Shown in pieces: positions 24,601-30,312 of a DNA stretch of 64,000 bases. Source of the DNA: Anodontia alba (taxonomy: Eukaryota > Mollusca > Bivalvia > Lucinida > Lucinidae); the NCBI GenBank assembly GCA_964016985.1, contig OZ024827.1, positions 23,019,275 to 23,083,274 on the forward strand. The letters are read 5' to 3'. Made by a program: the position numbers and the translations under genes. How positions within the stretch are numbered: position 1 is the stretch's first letter; each line of letters begins with the position of its first letter. The notes under the pieces were generated by a model that saw only the letters and a program-made list of their open reading frames with translations, ran no database searches and had not been told where the DNA came from.

Positions 24601-26611
24601 GCCATTTCTATAATTAAAGTCAGGCTATCATACAGAGGAGAAAATGATTATGCCAGGGATTCTTTAATGAAATATACATTTGTGTGGCATATTTTCATCT
24701 GGACAAATAAGCAAAGTTGACACATTTAAACAGAAATATCATTTTCATCATTTAATCATTGTCCCAAAAATACTGTCATTTGTGGGACAATATTTCAATG
24801 AGCAGCTAATCTATTCATATTTTTTTAAGTTCTTCATTATAAAATATAGTAAGATACCATCAAGTCACATATGGTATCAAATAAAACTAGCAATTTCTAT
24901 TAAAATTTTTTCTTTAGGAATATCTACATCATATAGTCTGACATACTTAAAATTGAAAATGGACTCTTCCAAAATATAGTGTGGGAGAGTCTTGGAGAGT
25001 CTTATAGTCTTAGAGGACCAGAAAATTCACGAATAAAATACAATATCAGAATTAATGCTTATCTAGCTGGGTAAAATTTACTGCAGACAATATTTTGAAA
25101 TATTTTTTTCATAATTCCCAGAAATAGGCTTTGATATTTCATGCACATGGAGAAAGTTTGCCAGAAATGACAGTCTATTTTCACATCACGAAAACACGCC
25201 TATATAATTTTGACCCCTTTAAACCCCACTTTTATATAGTAAAACTGGGGTTTACAGGGGTATACATTATTTTTCTTACTTCTGCTCAAAAAATAGATTG
25301 TGGGTACTTGTTAGAACCACTTCACTGAGGCGGTTCTAACGAGTACCCACAATGTATGTTTTGAGCAGAAATATGAAAAATATCAGAATTTTTATCTGAA
25401 AATTTTTATTTTTTTGGAGGTAAAATTTTCAATATATTTGAATAGGCGTGTTTTCGTAATGAGGGGAAAGTATCATCAGTTTGTCATCTGCTAAATCTGC
25501 CTAGAGTGTCGTAAAGGTTAAAGAAAGACATAAATGTCTGAATATTTTGGGTACATATGGTAAAGTTTTATATATGAGTTTTATACATATTCTTTAGAAA
25601 TTAAAAACTTTTTCTGGTGATTATGCATCAATAAGATTTACTCTGGTCTGACCTTAAAGCACTCTCCTATGCTAGGAGACAGATTACATGTAATCTTAAA
25701 AAAAAAACAAGTATCCAGCATATAAGACATGTTTTTTACATGCTTAAAAAACAGGTTTCATATAGGTTTTAACATATAGCACTCTCTGGGCTAATTCAGC
25801 AGACAACAAAACTTATTTTTTCCAGAAAACAGGATTTGAAATTTCATGCAAATTGTCTCCAGTGGAGACAATTTGCATGAAATGTAAAACCTGTTTTCTG
25901 TGAAAAATAAGACAATTCACATGTAGTGTCAAGTCCTATTTTCTAGGAAAAATAAGAAAAAAAATTCCAAAATGTCGTCTGCTGAAGTTTTTACCCAGCA
26001 TGCAAAGTGTTGATGTCATTGTTAGGCTATATTCTGTGATTGTATCTCTTCCTGTGCATTGTCTCGGCTATATGTTTGAAGATGTGAAGCTGCTTATATC
26101 CACAGGATTGCCTTCTTCCTTTCTAGGTCATCCAGTTTGGACCCATTTTGCTTCCGAGTACACTTATGATGAGTTGGGTCTTGGTAGTGATCTCCCTTTA
26201 TCAGAAGTGATAATTCTTGACGAAGAGGCTGGGGATCCTGAGGTTGGATACTGGGGTGAATGTCTTGTATACCGGTACATGCAGGCCCAGAAAGATGCCG
26301 GAAATATTCGTGAGGTTTTCTGGGCAAATCAGGAAGGAGAGAAAGGAAGTCCATATGATTTGGAGGTGCATTTTGAAGATGAGACCGGAGCCCATATTGA
26401 TTACATCGAAGTGAAGAGTACAAAGTCTGAGTCAAAAGAAGTGTTTCCAGTTTCTGTTCAGCAGATTAAATTTGCTGAGGAGAAAAAAGAAAATTTTCAC
26501 ATATATCGGGTGTTCAATGCTGGGAATCCTGAGAAGGTTAGACTGATAAGAATACACGATCTTAATATGAGGCTGTCTCAGAAACAGGTTAAACTGTGTA
26601 TGTTGATTTAG
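2703..26611 (+). CDS. Protein NO VEIN-like gene, 3' part (10 exons)
   Basis: Ten exons (2703-3806, 5144-5318, 6749-6999, 8739-8932, 11277-11449, 14234-14356, 18389-18580, 19562-19795, 24200-24376, 26127-26611) join in one frame to give 1035 residues and a TAG stop. All junctions are AG/GT and every codon phase matches. Conserved blocks resemble NO VEIN-type proteins: VFPTKQQVWVSL, the FIEVCGVKKLSDSVRIEVIP region, and a C-terminal NOV_C/DUF3883 domain with PYDL, YIEVKST and HIYRVF. The family is known from plants, where Arabidopsis NOV is a nuclear factor, and from some animals; it normally carries an N-terminal HATPase_c-like region, which would be upstream of this window. Between the conserved core and NOV_C lies a hydrophilic, Pro/Glu/Lys-rich linker spread over five small exons. 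Molecular function in animals is not established. Additional or alternative exons cannot be excluded without transcripts. Confidence 0.88.
3943..4357 (+). mobile_element. tRNA-derived SINE-1 with 12-bp target duplication
   Basis: The head carries pol III box A (TGGCTCAGTTGG) and box B (GGGTTCAACCCC), followed by the SINE-1 body (TTGATCGTGAAATATTTTCT ... CAGTTGTCAGTTTCTGCG) and an A-rich tail (CACAAACAAAAACAAAA). The direct repeat CCTCAGCTACCT flanks it at 3931-3942 and 4358-4369, which shows retroposition. It sits in the sense strand of intron 1 of the NO VEIN-like gene. Confidence 0.9.
4156..4253. mobile_element. Near-perfect palindrome inserted in SINE-1
   Basis: A 98-bp hairpin: the left arm starts CCATCCTCGGTAACCCAGG and the right arm ends CCTGGGTTACTGAGGATGG, arms of about 48 bp with one mismatch and almost no loop. 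Other SINE-1 copies read CTAAGCC directly into TGCCCAG at this point, so it is an insertion; AAGCC recurs on both sides. No other copy is seen in the window. Confidence 0.85.
5144..5318 (+). CDS. NO VEIN-like exon 2
   Basis: The acceptor TTTGCAG ends at 5143 and the exon starts VFPTKQQVWVSLEDQPM. The donor AGAC|GTAAGA leaves one base, which the next exon completes to His. The VFPTK..WVSL block followed by an FLDL segment is typical of the NO VEIN C-terminal half. The apparent continuation of the frame to 5374 is intron read-through. Confidence 0.9.
5319..6748 (+). other. Intron 2: hAT-2 relative, hairpin module, SINE
   Basis: Contents: a truncated TT-B piece (5600-5720), a dispersed repeat (5728-5815) shared with 30390-30600, a decayed element with TAATCGATTA-rich ends (about 5842-6290) resembling hAT-2 at 14.5 kb, a hairpin module (6076-6141), SINE-1 (6294-6600), and a short module half (6620-6700). 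Confidence 0.6.
6294..6600 (-). mobile_element. SINE-1 with ~12-bp target duplication
   Basis: Antisense SINE-1. CAGCTCTGATTA (6282-6293) and CAGCTCAGATTA (6601-6612) flank it, an 11/12 match. The tRNA-like head lies at the 6600 end; box A is damaged (complement of CATCCAACTGAGCAACC). Confidence 0.85.
6749..6999 (+). CDS. NO VEIN-like exon 3
   Basis: The acceptor TTTACAG ends at 6748 and the first two bases complete a split His codon. The product reads QDSHIHPDHINVFIEVCGVK and later VIPELIEPCLLLQQYFHDII, ending AKFYQ at donor CAG|GTACAT. The FIEVCGVKKLSD...RIEV segment and the following helix are conserved in the family. Confidence 0.92.
7015..7376. mobile_element. TA-flanked MITE just after exon 3 donor
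   Basis: The left end CAGTGAACCCTTGTTACTA and the right end TGACAAGGGTTGACTG are inverted repeats, with TA at 7013-7014 and 7377-7378. TA duplication and CAGT ends fit Tc1/mariner or pogo-type MITEs. It begins only 15 bp past the last base of exon 3. Confidence 0.75.
7377..7740. other. Intron 3 stretch without recognised element
   Basis: AT-rich sequence ending in an A-rich run (7690-7740). No exon or clear repeat is supported. Confidence 0.4.
7802..8041. mobile_element. CTGG-family foldback element inside F10
   Basis: Ends GCCCAGTTGTTCAAAGC and GCTTTGAACAACTGGGC are inverted, with a central palindrome (AAAAATGTGAGTAGCTTTTGC / GCAAAAGCTACTCACATTTT). CTGG flanks both sides (7798-7801, 8042-8045). 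The surrounding 7741-7801 and 8042-8200 form an F10 copy, whose uninterrupted form at 10.7 kb has one CTGG at this point. Confidence 0.88.
8377..8665. mobile_element. TT-B piggyBac-like MITE
   Basis: Starts at TTAA (8377-8380) and ends ACCCAGAGTGCTAAGCGTTGA. It contains the TT-B palindrome: ATTTCATGCGAATTGTCTCC, then GGAGACAATTTGCATGAAAT, bracketed by CAGGATTTGACA / TGTCAAATCCTG. A second partial ACAGG segment suggests internal duplication. Confidence 0.7.
8739..8932 (+). CDS. NO VEIN-like exon 4
   Basis: The acceptor CTTTACAG ends at 8738 and the product begins ASKLSVTYRLSNLKQE. The donor CTGAG|GTAAAG leaves two bases that form Arg with the next exon. The segment VRPEKCVIQPPIFYFQKDH and the following EINHEIARHF fit the part of the family preceding the linker. 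Confidence 0.9.
9213..9446. mobile_element. CTGG-family foldback element
   Basis: Ends GACCCAGTTGTTCAAGC and TTTGAACAACTGGGCC with the same central palindrome (ATGTGAGTAGCTTGCAAAAG region). It is more diverged than the copies at 7.8, 35.4 and 52.4 kb. Confidence 0.75.
9631..9935. mobile_element. 3b element inserted in F7 repeat
   Basis: Terminal inverted repeats CATTACGAAAACACACCTAT and TATAGGTATGTTTTCGTGATG. Inside is the HP3-type hairpin (TAGGTACTTGTTAGAACTGCC ... CTAACGAGTACCC) and a CCTGTAAACCC / GGGTTTAAGGGG segment. F7 flanks (9525-9630; 9936-10035) resume on both sides. Further full copies lie at 25184, 26991, 34604 and 41911. Confidence 0.8.
10177..10621. mobile_element. Element with very long terminal inverted repeats
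   Basis: The left end AAAGGCTCCATATTCCTCA mirrors the right end TGAGGAATATGGGGCCTTT, and similarity continues inward for more than 100 bp (AAAATGTGGCTCTGACAGCC against GGCTGTCAGATGCCACATTT). The centre holds two direct copies of a TTTTTTATYGTATCTCTGAG segment. There is no coding region. Confidence 0.8.
10675..10870 (+). repeat. Uninterrupted F10 repeat (reference empty site)
   Basis: Contains GGGATCATTGAGCCCATTCT, CTTTAAAAATCAAATACCAC and CTGAGTCTCCGATTTTCATG without interruption. It shows the pre-insertion state for the elements at 1295-1531 and 7802-8041. Confidence 0.75.
11085..11250. mobile_element. HP3 hairpin element
   Basis: Palindrome around 11150: AACATATGTTGTGGGTACTC ... CCTCAGTGAGGC ... 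GAGTACCCACAATGTAT, with flanking CTTATTTGTGC / GCAAATAAGAAAA arms. The right arm (CATGCAAATAAGAAAA) is duplicated. The same hairpin occurs in more than ten places. Confidence 0.75.
11277..11449 (+). CDS. NO VEIN-like exon 5
   Basis: The acceptor TTCACAG ends at 11276 and one base completes Arg. The product reads SFLTELSNIVNNTTNDTII and ends in an acidic Pro-Glu repeat, PEPEPEPVPEP. The donor CCAG|GTTAGT is phase 1. The Pro-Glu tract marks the start of the disordered linker. Confidence 0.9.
11655..11900 (-). mobile_element. TT-A piggyBac-like MITE
   Basis: Left CTAACCCTTAAACTGCCAAT and right end TTTTTAAGGGTTAA; central palindrome with the hairpin module (11729-11796). The flanking CAGTCCCAAA motifs (about 11617 and 11929) suggest it split an older repeat. 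Confidence 0.8.
12022..12415 (+). mobile_element. SINE-2 (tRNA-like) interrupted by module-bearing MITE
   Basis: The head AGTAGTTAGCGCTATTGA with box-B-like CTGGTTTGAATCC (12065) resembles a tRNA. The tail (12330-12415) carries CTTTCATTATCACCCTTCC and AATGTTGAAAGGGATGTAAA, which recurs inverted at 57950, 58640 and 58930. Between them a MITE (about 12112-12325) carries the hairpin module; a sister MITE lies at 55510-55740. Confidence 0.65.
12464..12676 (+). mobile_element. TT-C piggyBac-like MITE
   Basis: TTAA at both ends (12464-12467, 12673-12676), termini CCCTAGTCAAGCTGAACC and TTCAGCAGAACAAGG, and a central perfect hairpin with the module outer arms and the inner stem AGTTGGCTTC / GAAGCCAACT. 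Confidence 0.8.
12677..13285. other. Unassigned intron sequence
   Basis: A 66-codon open frame (12804-13004) has no splice signals in keeping with the gene and no recognisable motif. Nothing else is supported. Confidence 0.4.
13286..13536. mobile_element. TT-B piggyBac-like MITE
   Basis: TTAA at 13286; TT-B palindrome ACAAATTGTCTCC / GGAGACAATTTGTATGAAGT. The right arm (GGAGACAATTTG ... TATCCAATTTTCT) occurs twice in tandem. Confidence 0.65.
13775..13985. repeat. F9 dispersed inverted repeat
   Basis: Arms AAGGAAAGAATTTGCTCC and GGAGCAACTTCTTCCCTT with flanking CTTCTGAAAAGGGGTC / GACCCCTTAGAGAAGG, bounded by GGGGAGACAACT on the left and a TTGTCTCCCTT-type end on the right. F9 resembles the 102-bp satellite at 31.7-33.9 kb. 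Confidence 0.65.
14006..14199. mobile_element. TT-B MITE directly upstream of exon 6
   Basis: TTAA at 14006-14009 and 14196-14199; palindrome CATGCAAATTGTCTCC / GAGACAATTTGCATGAAAT with CAGGATTTGACA / AATCCTGTTTTCTGG. It ends 34 bp before the exon, so it lies next to the acceptor and branch-point region. Confidence 0.8.
14234..14356 (+). CDS. NO VEIN-like exon 6 (linker)
   Basis: The acceptor TATTTTAG ends at 14233 and the split codon gives Glu. The product EPEPEMIDETASADQAKPVD continues the acidic linker and includes MSWPPIPNPN. The donor AAAAAG|GTGTGA is phase 1. Confidence 0.85.
14533..15118. mobile_element. hAT-2: hAT-like element with 8-bp target duplication
   Basis: Ends TAGTGTTG and CAACACTA, flanked by ACTGCAAG at 14525-14532 and 15119-15126. 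The subterminal regions are rich in ATCGATTAT-type motifs. There is no transposase. A TA-flanked MITE is nested at 14726-14906. Confidence 0.88.
14726..14906. mobile_element. TA-flanked MITE nested in hAT-2
   Basis: Inverted ends ACAGTCAAATCTGTGTTA and TTAAGACAGGGTTGACTGT with TA flanks; the interior repeats TATTAAGCAGCCA three times. The ends resemble pogo/Tc1-type MITEs. Confidence 0.75.
15949..15985. repeat. C-run and (CA)n simple repeat
   Basis: Poly-C interrupted once by A, followed by CA dinucleotides. The proline-rich open frame here is an artefact. Confidence 0.9.
16530..17460. repeat. 31-bp minisatellite, about 30 units
   Basis: The unit resembles ATATGATTCATAGTCTAG followed by CTCATACACTATG. 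Sub-blocks with shared variants (TTCAAACACTATG, TCATACATTATATGATTCAG) recur, implying that groups of units were duplicated together. Confidence 0.9.
18389..18580 (+). CDS. NO VEIN-like exon 7 (linker)
   Basis: The acceptor TTTTTCAG ends at 18388 and the split codon gives Asp. The product IPESNIWPPPKAKDYMLSVK is followed by a Lys/Glu/Asp-rich stretch. The donor ACAA|GTAAGA is phase 1. Low complexity suggests a disordered linker. Confidence 0.85.
18617..18680. repeat. T-run and (GT)n simple repeat
   Basis: About 23 T followed by about 15 GT repeats and a TTTATTTTTTT tail, inserted in an F9 relative (18610-18870: GTGACTTCCTGTTTGATC ... AGACCCCTTTCAGAAGG). Confidence 0.85.
19562..19795 (+). CDS. 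NO VEIN-like exon 8 (linker with duplicated 14 residues)
   Basis: The acceptor TTTCTAG ends at 19561 and the split codon gives Arg, then KRKLSENQSSEQEMKRQ. The 3' end has two 42-nt units (19723-19764 and 19765-19806) encoding LQKEEESKTQGQEK and LQKEEQSKTQGQEI. Both contain an ACACAAG|GTCAGG donor, at 19753/19754 and 19795/19796. Both give phase 1 as exon 9 requires. The downstream donor is the choice here; the weak GTCAGG match makes the exact end uncertain. Confidence 0.75.
19876..20116. mobile_element. CTGG-family foldback element
   Basis: Ends GCCCGGTTGTTCAAAGC and GCTTTGAACAACTGGGCC; the central AAAAAATGTGAGTAGCTTTT palindrome is intact. CAGG precedes and CTGG follows it. Confidence 0.85.
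20920..21111 (+). mobile_element. TT-A MITE, 5'-truncated
   Basis: Has the TT-A interior (TGCTGAATATTCTTGCAAAC), the hairpin module (20970-21038) and the intact right end GATTGGCAATTTAAGGGTTAA-like terminus at 21111; the left CCCTTAAAG end is missing. Confidence 0.7.
22180..22560. repeat. ~30-bp minisatellite, block 1
   Basis: Units like TAGTTGCACATTTTGTACAC followed by ATTACCAGA, about 12 copies with substitutions. Confidence 0.85.
22570..23515. other. Unrelated ~950 bp splitting a minisatellite
   Basis: AT-rich sequence without the 30-bp unit, between two blocks of the same array. No terminal repeats, hairpin or open frame of note were seen. Confidence 0.5.
23520..24090. repeat. ~30-bp minisatellite, block 2
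   Basis: The same unit as block 1 (TAGTAGCACATTTTG..ACACATTACCAGA), about 19 copies, ending 110 bp before exon 9. Confidence 0.85.
24200..24376 (+). CDS. NO VEIN-like exon 9 (linker)
   Basis: The acceptor GTTTAAAG ends at 24199 and the split codon gives Gly. The product reads TVSAKQRDSDQPLMAIQEYG and ends SLPSHLG at donor TTGG|GTAAGA. The strong donor and exact phase support it; it is polar, with no folded motif. Confidence 0.85.
25052..25521. mobile_element. TT-B MITE interrupted by a 3b element
   Basis: TTAA at 25052-25055 and 25518-25521; the TT-B left part (CTGGGTAAAATTTACTGCAG) and right part (CATCAGTTTGTCATCTGC) are separated by 3b (25184-25461; ends CATCACGAAAACACGCC and AATAGGCGTGTTTTCGT). 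Confidence 0.8.
25769..26013. mobile_element. TT-B MITE upstream of the last exon
   Basis: TTAACATATAGCACTCTCTG at the left and ACCCAGCATGCAAAGTGTTG at the right, with palindrome CATGCAAATTGTCTCC / GGAGACAATTTGCATGAAAT. Ends 113 bp before exon 10. Confidence 0.75.
26127..26611 (+). CDS. NO VEIN-like last exon: NOV_C / DUF3883 domain
   Basis: The acceptor CTTTCTAG ends at 26126; the split codon gives Gly, then HPVWTHFASEYTYDEL. The exon encodes 160 residues and TAG at 26609-26611. The domain shows YWGECLVYRYM, GSPYDLEV, HIDYIEVKSTKS, QIKFAEEKKENFHIYRVF. The Glu of WGE, the Asp of PYD and Glu-x-Lys of EVK are in the order expected of PD-(D/E)XK-type folds, to which I believe this Pfam family is assigned. 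Whether the animal protein cuts nucleic acid is unknown. An ATG-initiated reading starting at 26000 would only be intron read-through. Confidence 0.93.
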
Positions 26612-26612
26612 A

Positions 26613-26702
26613 TAGAAAACCCAAGAATGTGAGACTAATAAAACAATATACATGCAGTGATCTCAATGTGAGATTTCCTCAGAAAGCAACCCTGTATGGA
26701 CT
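26613..26702 (+). pseudogene. Degraded duplicate of the last ~25 codons
   Basis: Directly after the stop, GAAAACCCAAGAATGTGAGA onward translates as KPKNVRLIKQ, then SDLNVRFPQKATLYGL, parallel to NPEKVRLIRIHDLNMRLSQKQVKLCML in exon 10. It is a partial tandem copy now in the 3' UTR, with a small insertion. Confidence 0.75.
26637..26642 (+). terminator. Candidate poly(A) signal of the NO VEIN-like gene
   Basis: AATAAA lies 26 nt after the stop codon, inside the duplicated tail. The position is unusually close to the stop; a later site is possible. Confidence 0.35.
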
Positions 26703-26818
26703 GTTTTGTGGGACATATCAGATGTTTCTGTGAACATCTGAACAATTTTATTTGAGTATATTTTGTGCCATATTTTTTTATTTTTGTAGGATCATAGGAG
26801 GAACTAGCATCATCATTA

Positions 26819-27346
26819 TTTGGGCTGTGCCATGCGAAAACATGTCTTTCTTGCATATGCGGACAGCAAAAGCCCAGATCAGCCAGCACATATGTGCAGT
26901 CTGATCAGGGCCTTCACTGTCTGCTAACAATCATTGGATACCACAGAATGTTTGAATGGAGAGGCTCGGATAATGCTATGGGCATGCCATCACGAAAACC
27001 TGCCTATACAATTTTGACCCCCTTAAATTTCTCCTCTTTAATATAGTAAAACTGAGGTTTACAGGGGTAGACATTATTTTTTTCTTTCTGCTCAAAACAT
27101 AGATTGTGGGTACTTGTTAGAATGGCCTTGGGAGGTGGTTCTAACAAGTACCCACAATCTATGTTTTGAGCAGAAATATGAAAATATCAGAATTTTTTAT
27201 CTGAAAAATTTCATTTTTTTGGTGGTAAAATTTTCAGTATAGGCCTATTTGAATAGGCATGTTTTTGTAATGCACAGGATGATCTGAATCTTTGCATTCT
27301 GCACATTTTCAAAGGTACTTTTTAGCTTGACGGGGACCATTTAATC
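26819..27346. repeat. F7 repeat with 3b insertion
   Basis: F7 left part (GGGCTGTGCCATGCGAAAAC, GGGCCTTCACTGTCTGCTAA) and right part (CACAGGATGATCTGAATC ... CTTGACGGGG) enclose a 3b element at about 26991-27272. The 3b lies at a different F7 position from the one at 9631. Confidence 0.75.
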
Positions 27347-27479
27347 TTTAGTATGCTGTCACCAGCATACAACAAATTTTTTATTTATTTTATTTTCTGG
27401 TCTTGAAAGCAGGGTTTAATATTTCATTAAGATTGCCTCAACAACAAGAATCTTTTTCAAGGATTTCTGTATATAATTG

Positions 27480-28140
27480 CAGTGTTGATTGGATGAGAAA
27501 TTTCATCCTTAAATGACCAGAACAGTATTGATATAATGTAAATTCAGCAAAACATATTCATATTGATCCGTATCATAATAACCACAAATTACTTTAGCAG
27601 TGTTGAAATCCATAACATCTTTTGTCTTACCAGTGTCTTGATGTCACTAAATGACCTAAACCATGTAAACAGTATTGATAGGCTGTAAATTCAGCAAAGT
27701 CTCTTCTCATTGACCCATATCATACTCATAGCATTGTTGCAGTTTATAACGTCTTTTCTCATACTAGGTAGTATTTCTAAATGACCAAAACCAATATTGA
27801 TATGTTGTAAATTCAGCAAAGCATCTTTGCATTGACTCATCTTATACATACTCATCACAAAATGACTTCACTTGTAAAACAGTTTTGCTATATGACCAGT
27901 ATCTTTTTTTTTTTTTTTATTATTCTTTGACTCGTACATACTCAGTACAAAATGACTTCAGTTTTAAAACAGTTTTGCTCTGACTGGTATCTTGCTTAGT
28001 CTACTCTTATCCCTAAATGGTGATAACAGTTTTGATGGGATGTAAATTAATAGGCAAAGCAGATTAACATTGACCAGTGTCAGTCATTGTCATCCCTGAA
28101 TGGCTTAAGGGGAAAGTAGCATTGATAACCTGTTGTAGTC
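27480..28140. repeat. Degenerate ~118-bp tandem repeat, block 1
   Basis: Units share TAAATGACC, AGTATTGAT, TGTAAATTCAGCAAAG and CATTGACCCATATCATACTC with heavy divergence. Confidence 0.7.
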
Positions 28141-28333
28141 ATCTTAAGTATTAGAGCTTTTTTTTTGTTTTTACCCTTTGACACAAAATTTCGTTTTCAT
28201 GGGAAATTTTATATAAATTTGATAAATTTGGGATGCTGTTTATGCCATAAATATTCACATTCTTTACCTTATATTTCTCTTCAGCAAGTCCATTTTACTA
28301 CCTGTGAATGTGTGTAAAATTGCTGGTTGAGTG

Positions 28334-28400
28334 GCAAACAATGTAGACCCTGATCAGATGCCACATTCTGTGGCATCTGATCTGGGTCTACACTGTTTGC
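28334..28400. repeat. Hairpin module
   Basis: Outer arms GCAAACAATGTAGACCCTGA and TCTGGGTCTACACTGTTTGC; inner stem TCAGATGCCACA / TGTGGCATCTGA. It lies in a decayed MITE of the type with GACAAGTATGGTA-like ends. Confidence 0.75.
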
Positions 28401-28553
28401 TAAGGCCTGACTCTCAGAATACGTAGAGTAAGTATGGTAGTTTGATCAAATCAAAACCTCCTCAGAAATCATCCTGGATTCGCCACTGGAAACAAACAGG
28501 CCTGAGCAACTCATTTAGCAGTTTTAGATACATAAACAGGTAATTAAATAATA

Positions 28554-28987
28554 TTATTGCATAAAAAGCAATGTCGCATGTTATTAACAGACATGCATTA
28601 ACTGGCGAAAAGCCATGTATTAACAAGGCAGTTCACACGCTGTTAATGCACGGCTACGCAACTTTCAATATGATCGTACCGGGGCCTCATATTTGCTGCT
28701 GTTACGAGATGTGTACTGCCCGGCCCTAGAATGAGCATAGTCCATGGAAGTTGCGTTCGCAAGACATCGGTGAAAAGGCAAAACAAAATAGTGCAAGAAA
28801 TAACGCGAAATGTAGCAAATGTTTTCAATTTTTATGCAATAATAGCGATCGAACATGGTTTTTCAATGCATTAACATTCGCTAGGTCCCTAGGGAGGTGT
28901 TGAAAACCGCGGCCTCCGGCCTCAGTTTTCAACACCTCCCTCGGGACCTGGCGAATGTTAATGCATGAAAAACCATGTTTGATCCCT
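28554..28987. mobile_element. Element P, uninterrupted copy
   Basis: Begins TTATTGCATAAAAAGCAATG and ends AACCATGTTTGATCCC. The right third is a long palindrome (CATGGTTTTTCAATGCATTA ... AACACCTCCCTCGGGACC). A second copy at 35850-36597 carries an insertion. It contains AACAAAATAGTGCAAG without interruption. Confidence 0.8.
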
Positions 28988-29229
28988 GTATTGCTCAAAT
29001 TTTAGGACAAGTATGGTAACAGTGTCCCAATATTCATTTAAAAGTGTGTGTGAAATTCAGCACATGACAAGTTGATGATAATTGTCTTATTTTTCCCTTT
29101 AATATGCCTTATCAGGCAGTCATTTTTCTTATTTCTGTATTTTAAAGGTACTCATAATAGTGCCTCACCAAGGCGCTTCTGAGAGATGCAGAAATAAGGA
29201 GAATATCCGTACAGTTTTACCTGTAAAAG

Positions 29230-29735
29230 CCACTTATCTGGAGCTATGCTGATGGCATGTAAAATCACCAAACCGTCTTTACATTGACCCATGCCATATA
29301 CACTATCATCCCAAAATGGCTTAAGCAGTGCTGCTGGGATGTAAAGTTGCCAAAGAATGTTTTCATTGACTCATGTAATTTTAAGTCATCCTTAAATGAT
29401 ATGTTAAATTGCCAGAGTGTCTTTCCAGTGATCAATATTTTACTGTGATCTCTAAATGATATAAGCAATGTTAATGATGTGTAAAATTGCTAATGCTTCT
29501 TCTTTATACTGACCCACATCTTACTCACTTATTGTCATCCATAAATGGTTTAAGCAATGTTGCTTAGATGTAAAATTGTCATGATTTACAGTATTTGCCC
29601 ATATTTTACTCTATTGTGATCTCTTAATGATTGAATCAATGTTGATGGGATATAAAAAAGCCATAGCATTTTATTCTGATCCATATTATACTCCTTCTTC
29701 TGTCATTCACATGTAGCTGAAACTATTAGTGGAGT
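29230..29735. repeat. Degenerate ~118-bp tandem repeat, block 2
   Basis: Units with TGATGGGATGTAAAATTGCC, TTCATTGACTCATG and AAATGGTTTAAGCAATGTTG continue the 27.5-28.1 kb array after ~1.1 kb occupied by a hairpin module, element P and an HP3 half. Confidence 0.65.
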
Positions 29736-29930
29736 TTAACGCTTAGCAATCTGCATAAAATTTTCAGCAGGCCACATATTGAAATATTTTTCTTATTTTT
29801 TCCCAGAAAACAGGTTTGACATTTCATGCAAATTGTCTTCAATTTACATGAAATAACTAATCCTGTTTTCAGGGAAAAATATCATCAATTTGTCATCTGC
29901 TGAATTAGCCAAGAGAGTGGTCAAGTTTAA
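29736..29930. mobile_element. TT-B piggyBac-like MITE
   Basis: TTAACGCTTAGCAATCTGC at the left and TTAA at 29927-29930, with a partly deleted palindrome (CATGCAAATTGTCTTC / AATTTACATGAAAT). Confidence 0.7.
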
Positions 29931-30128
29931 ATTGGGATTGACCCATATTAAACTTGTCCTACTATCATCTTCATGAAGTTGATGAAATTTAGAATTGCAA
30001 AGGTATAGTTGCACAGACTCATTTCAAACAAGCCCCTCTGCATCCCGTAAGGTTTAAACATTGTTAATGATATGTTCAGTTTCAAGCATCTTTTCACTTA
30101 CCCAAATGTATTTGATCATAGCACTACT

Positions 30129-30312
30129 AAAGGTGCTTTTTTCAATCCAAAAGTATTGATATTTTTCTTATTTCTCCACGAAAACATATGTTGTGGGTAC
30201 TTATTAGAAGCGCCTCGCCGAGGTGCTTTTAATGAGTACCCACAACATATGTTTTTGTGGAGAAATAAAAAAAATATTTACTGGATACCCCCTCTTATCT
30301 AGACCTATGAAT
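30129..30312. mobile_element. HP3 element
   Basis: Hairpin AACATATGTTGTGGGTACTT ... GCGCCTCGCCGAGGTGC ... GAGTACCCACAACATATG, extended by CTTATTTCTCCACG / TGTGGAGAAATAA arms. Confidence 0.8.

Larger units (their letters stand above)
24377..26126 (+). other. Intron 9: TT-B elements, one carrying 3b
   Basis: 24377-24890 holds nothing recognised. 24900-25010 matches a dispersed repeat near 20260-20330 and 20800-20880. TT-B copies lie at 25052-25521 (with 3b inside) and 25769-26013. Confidence 0.6.
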
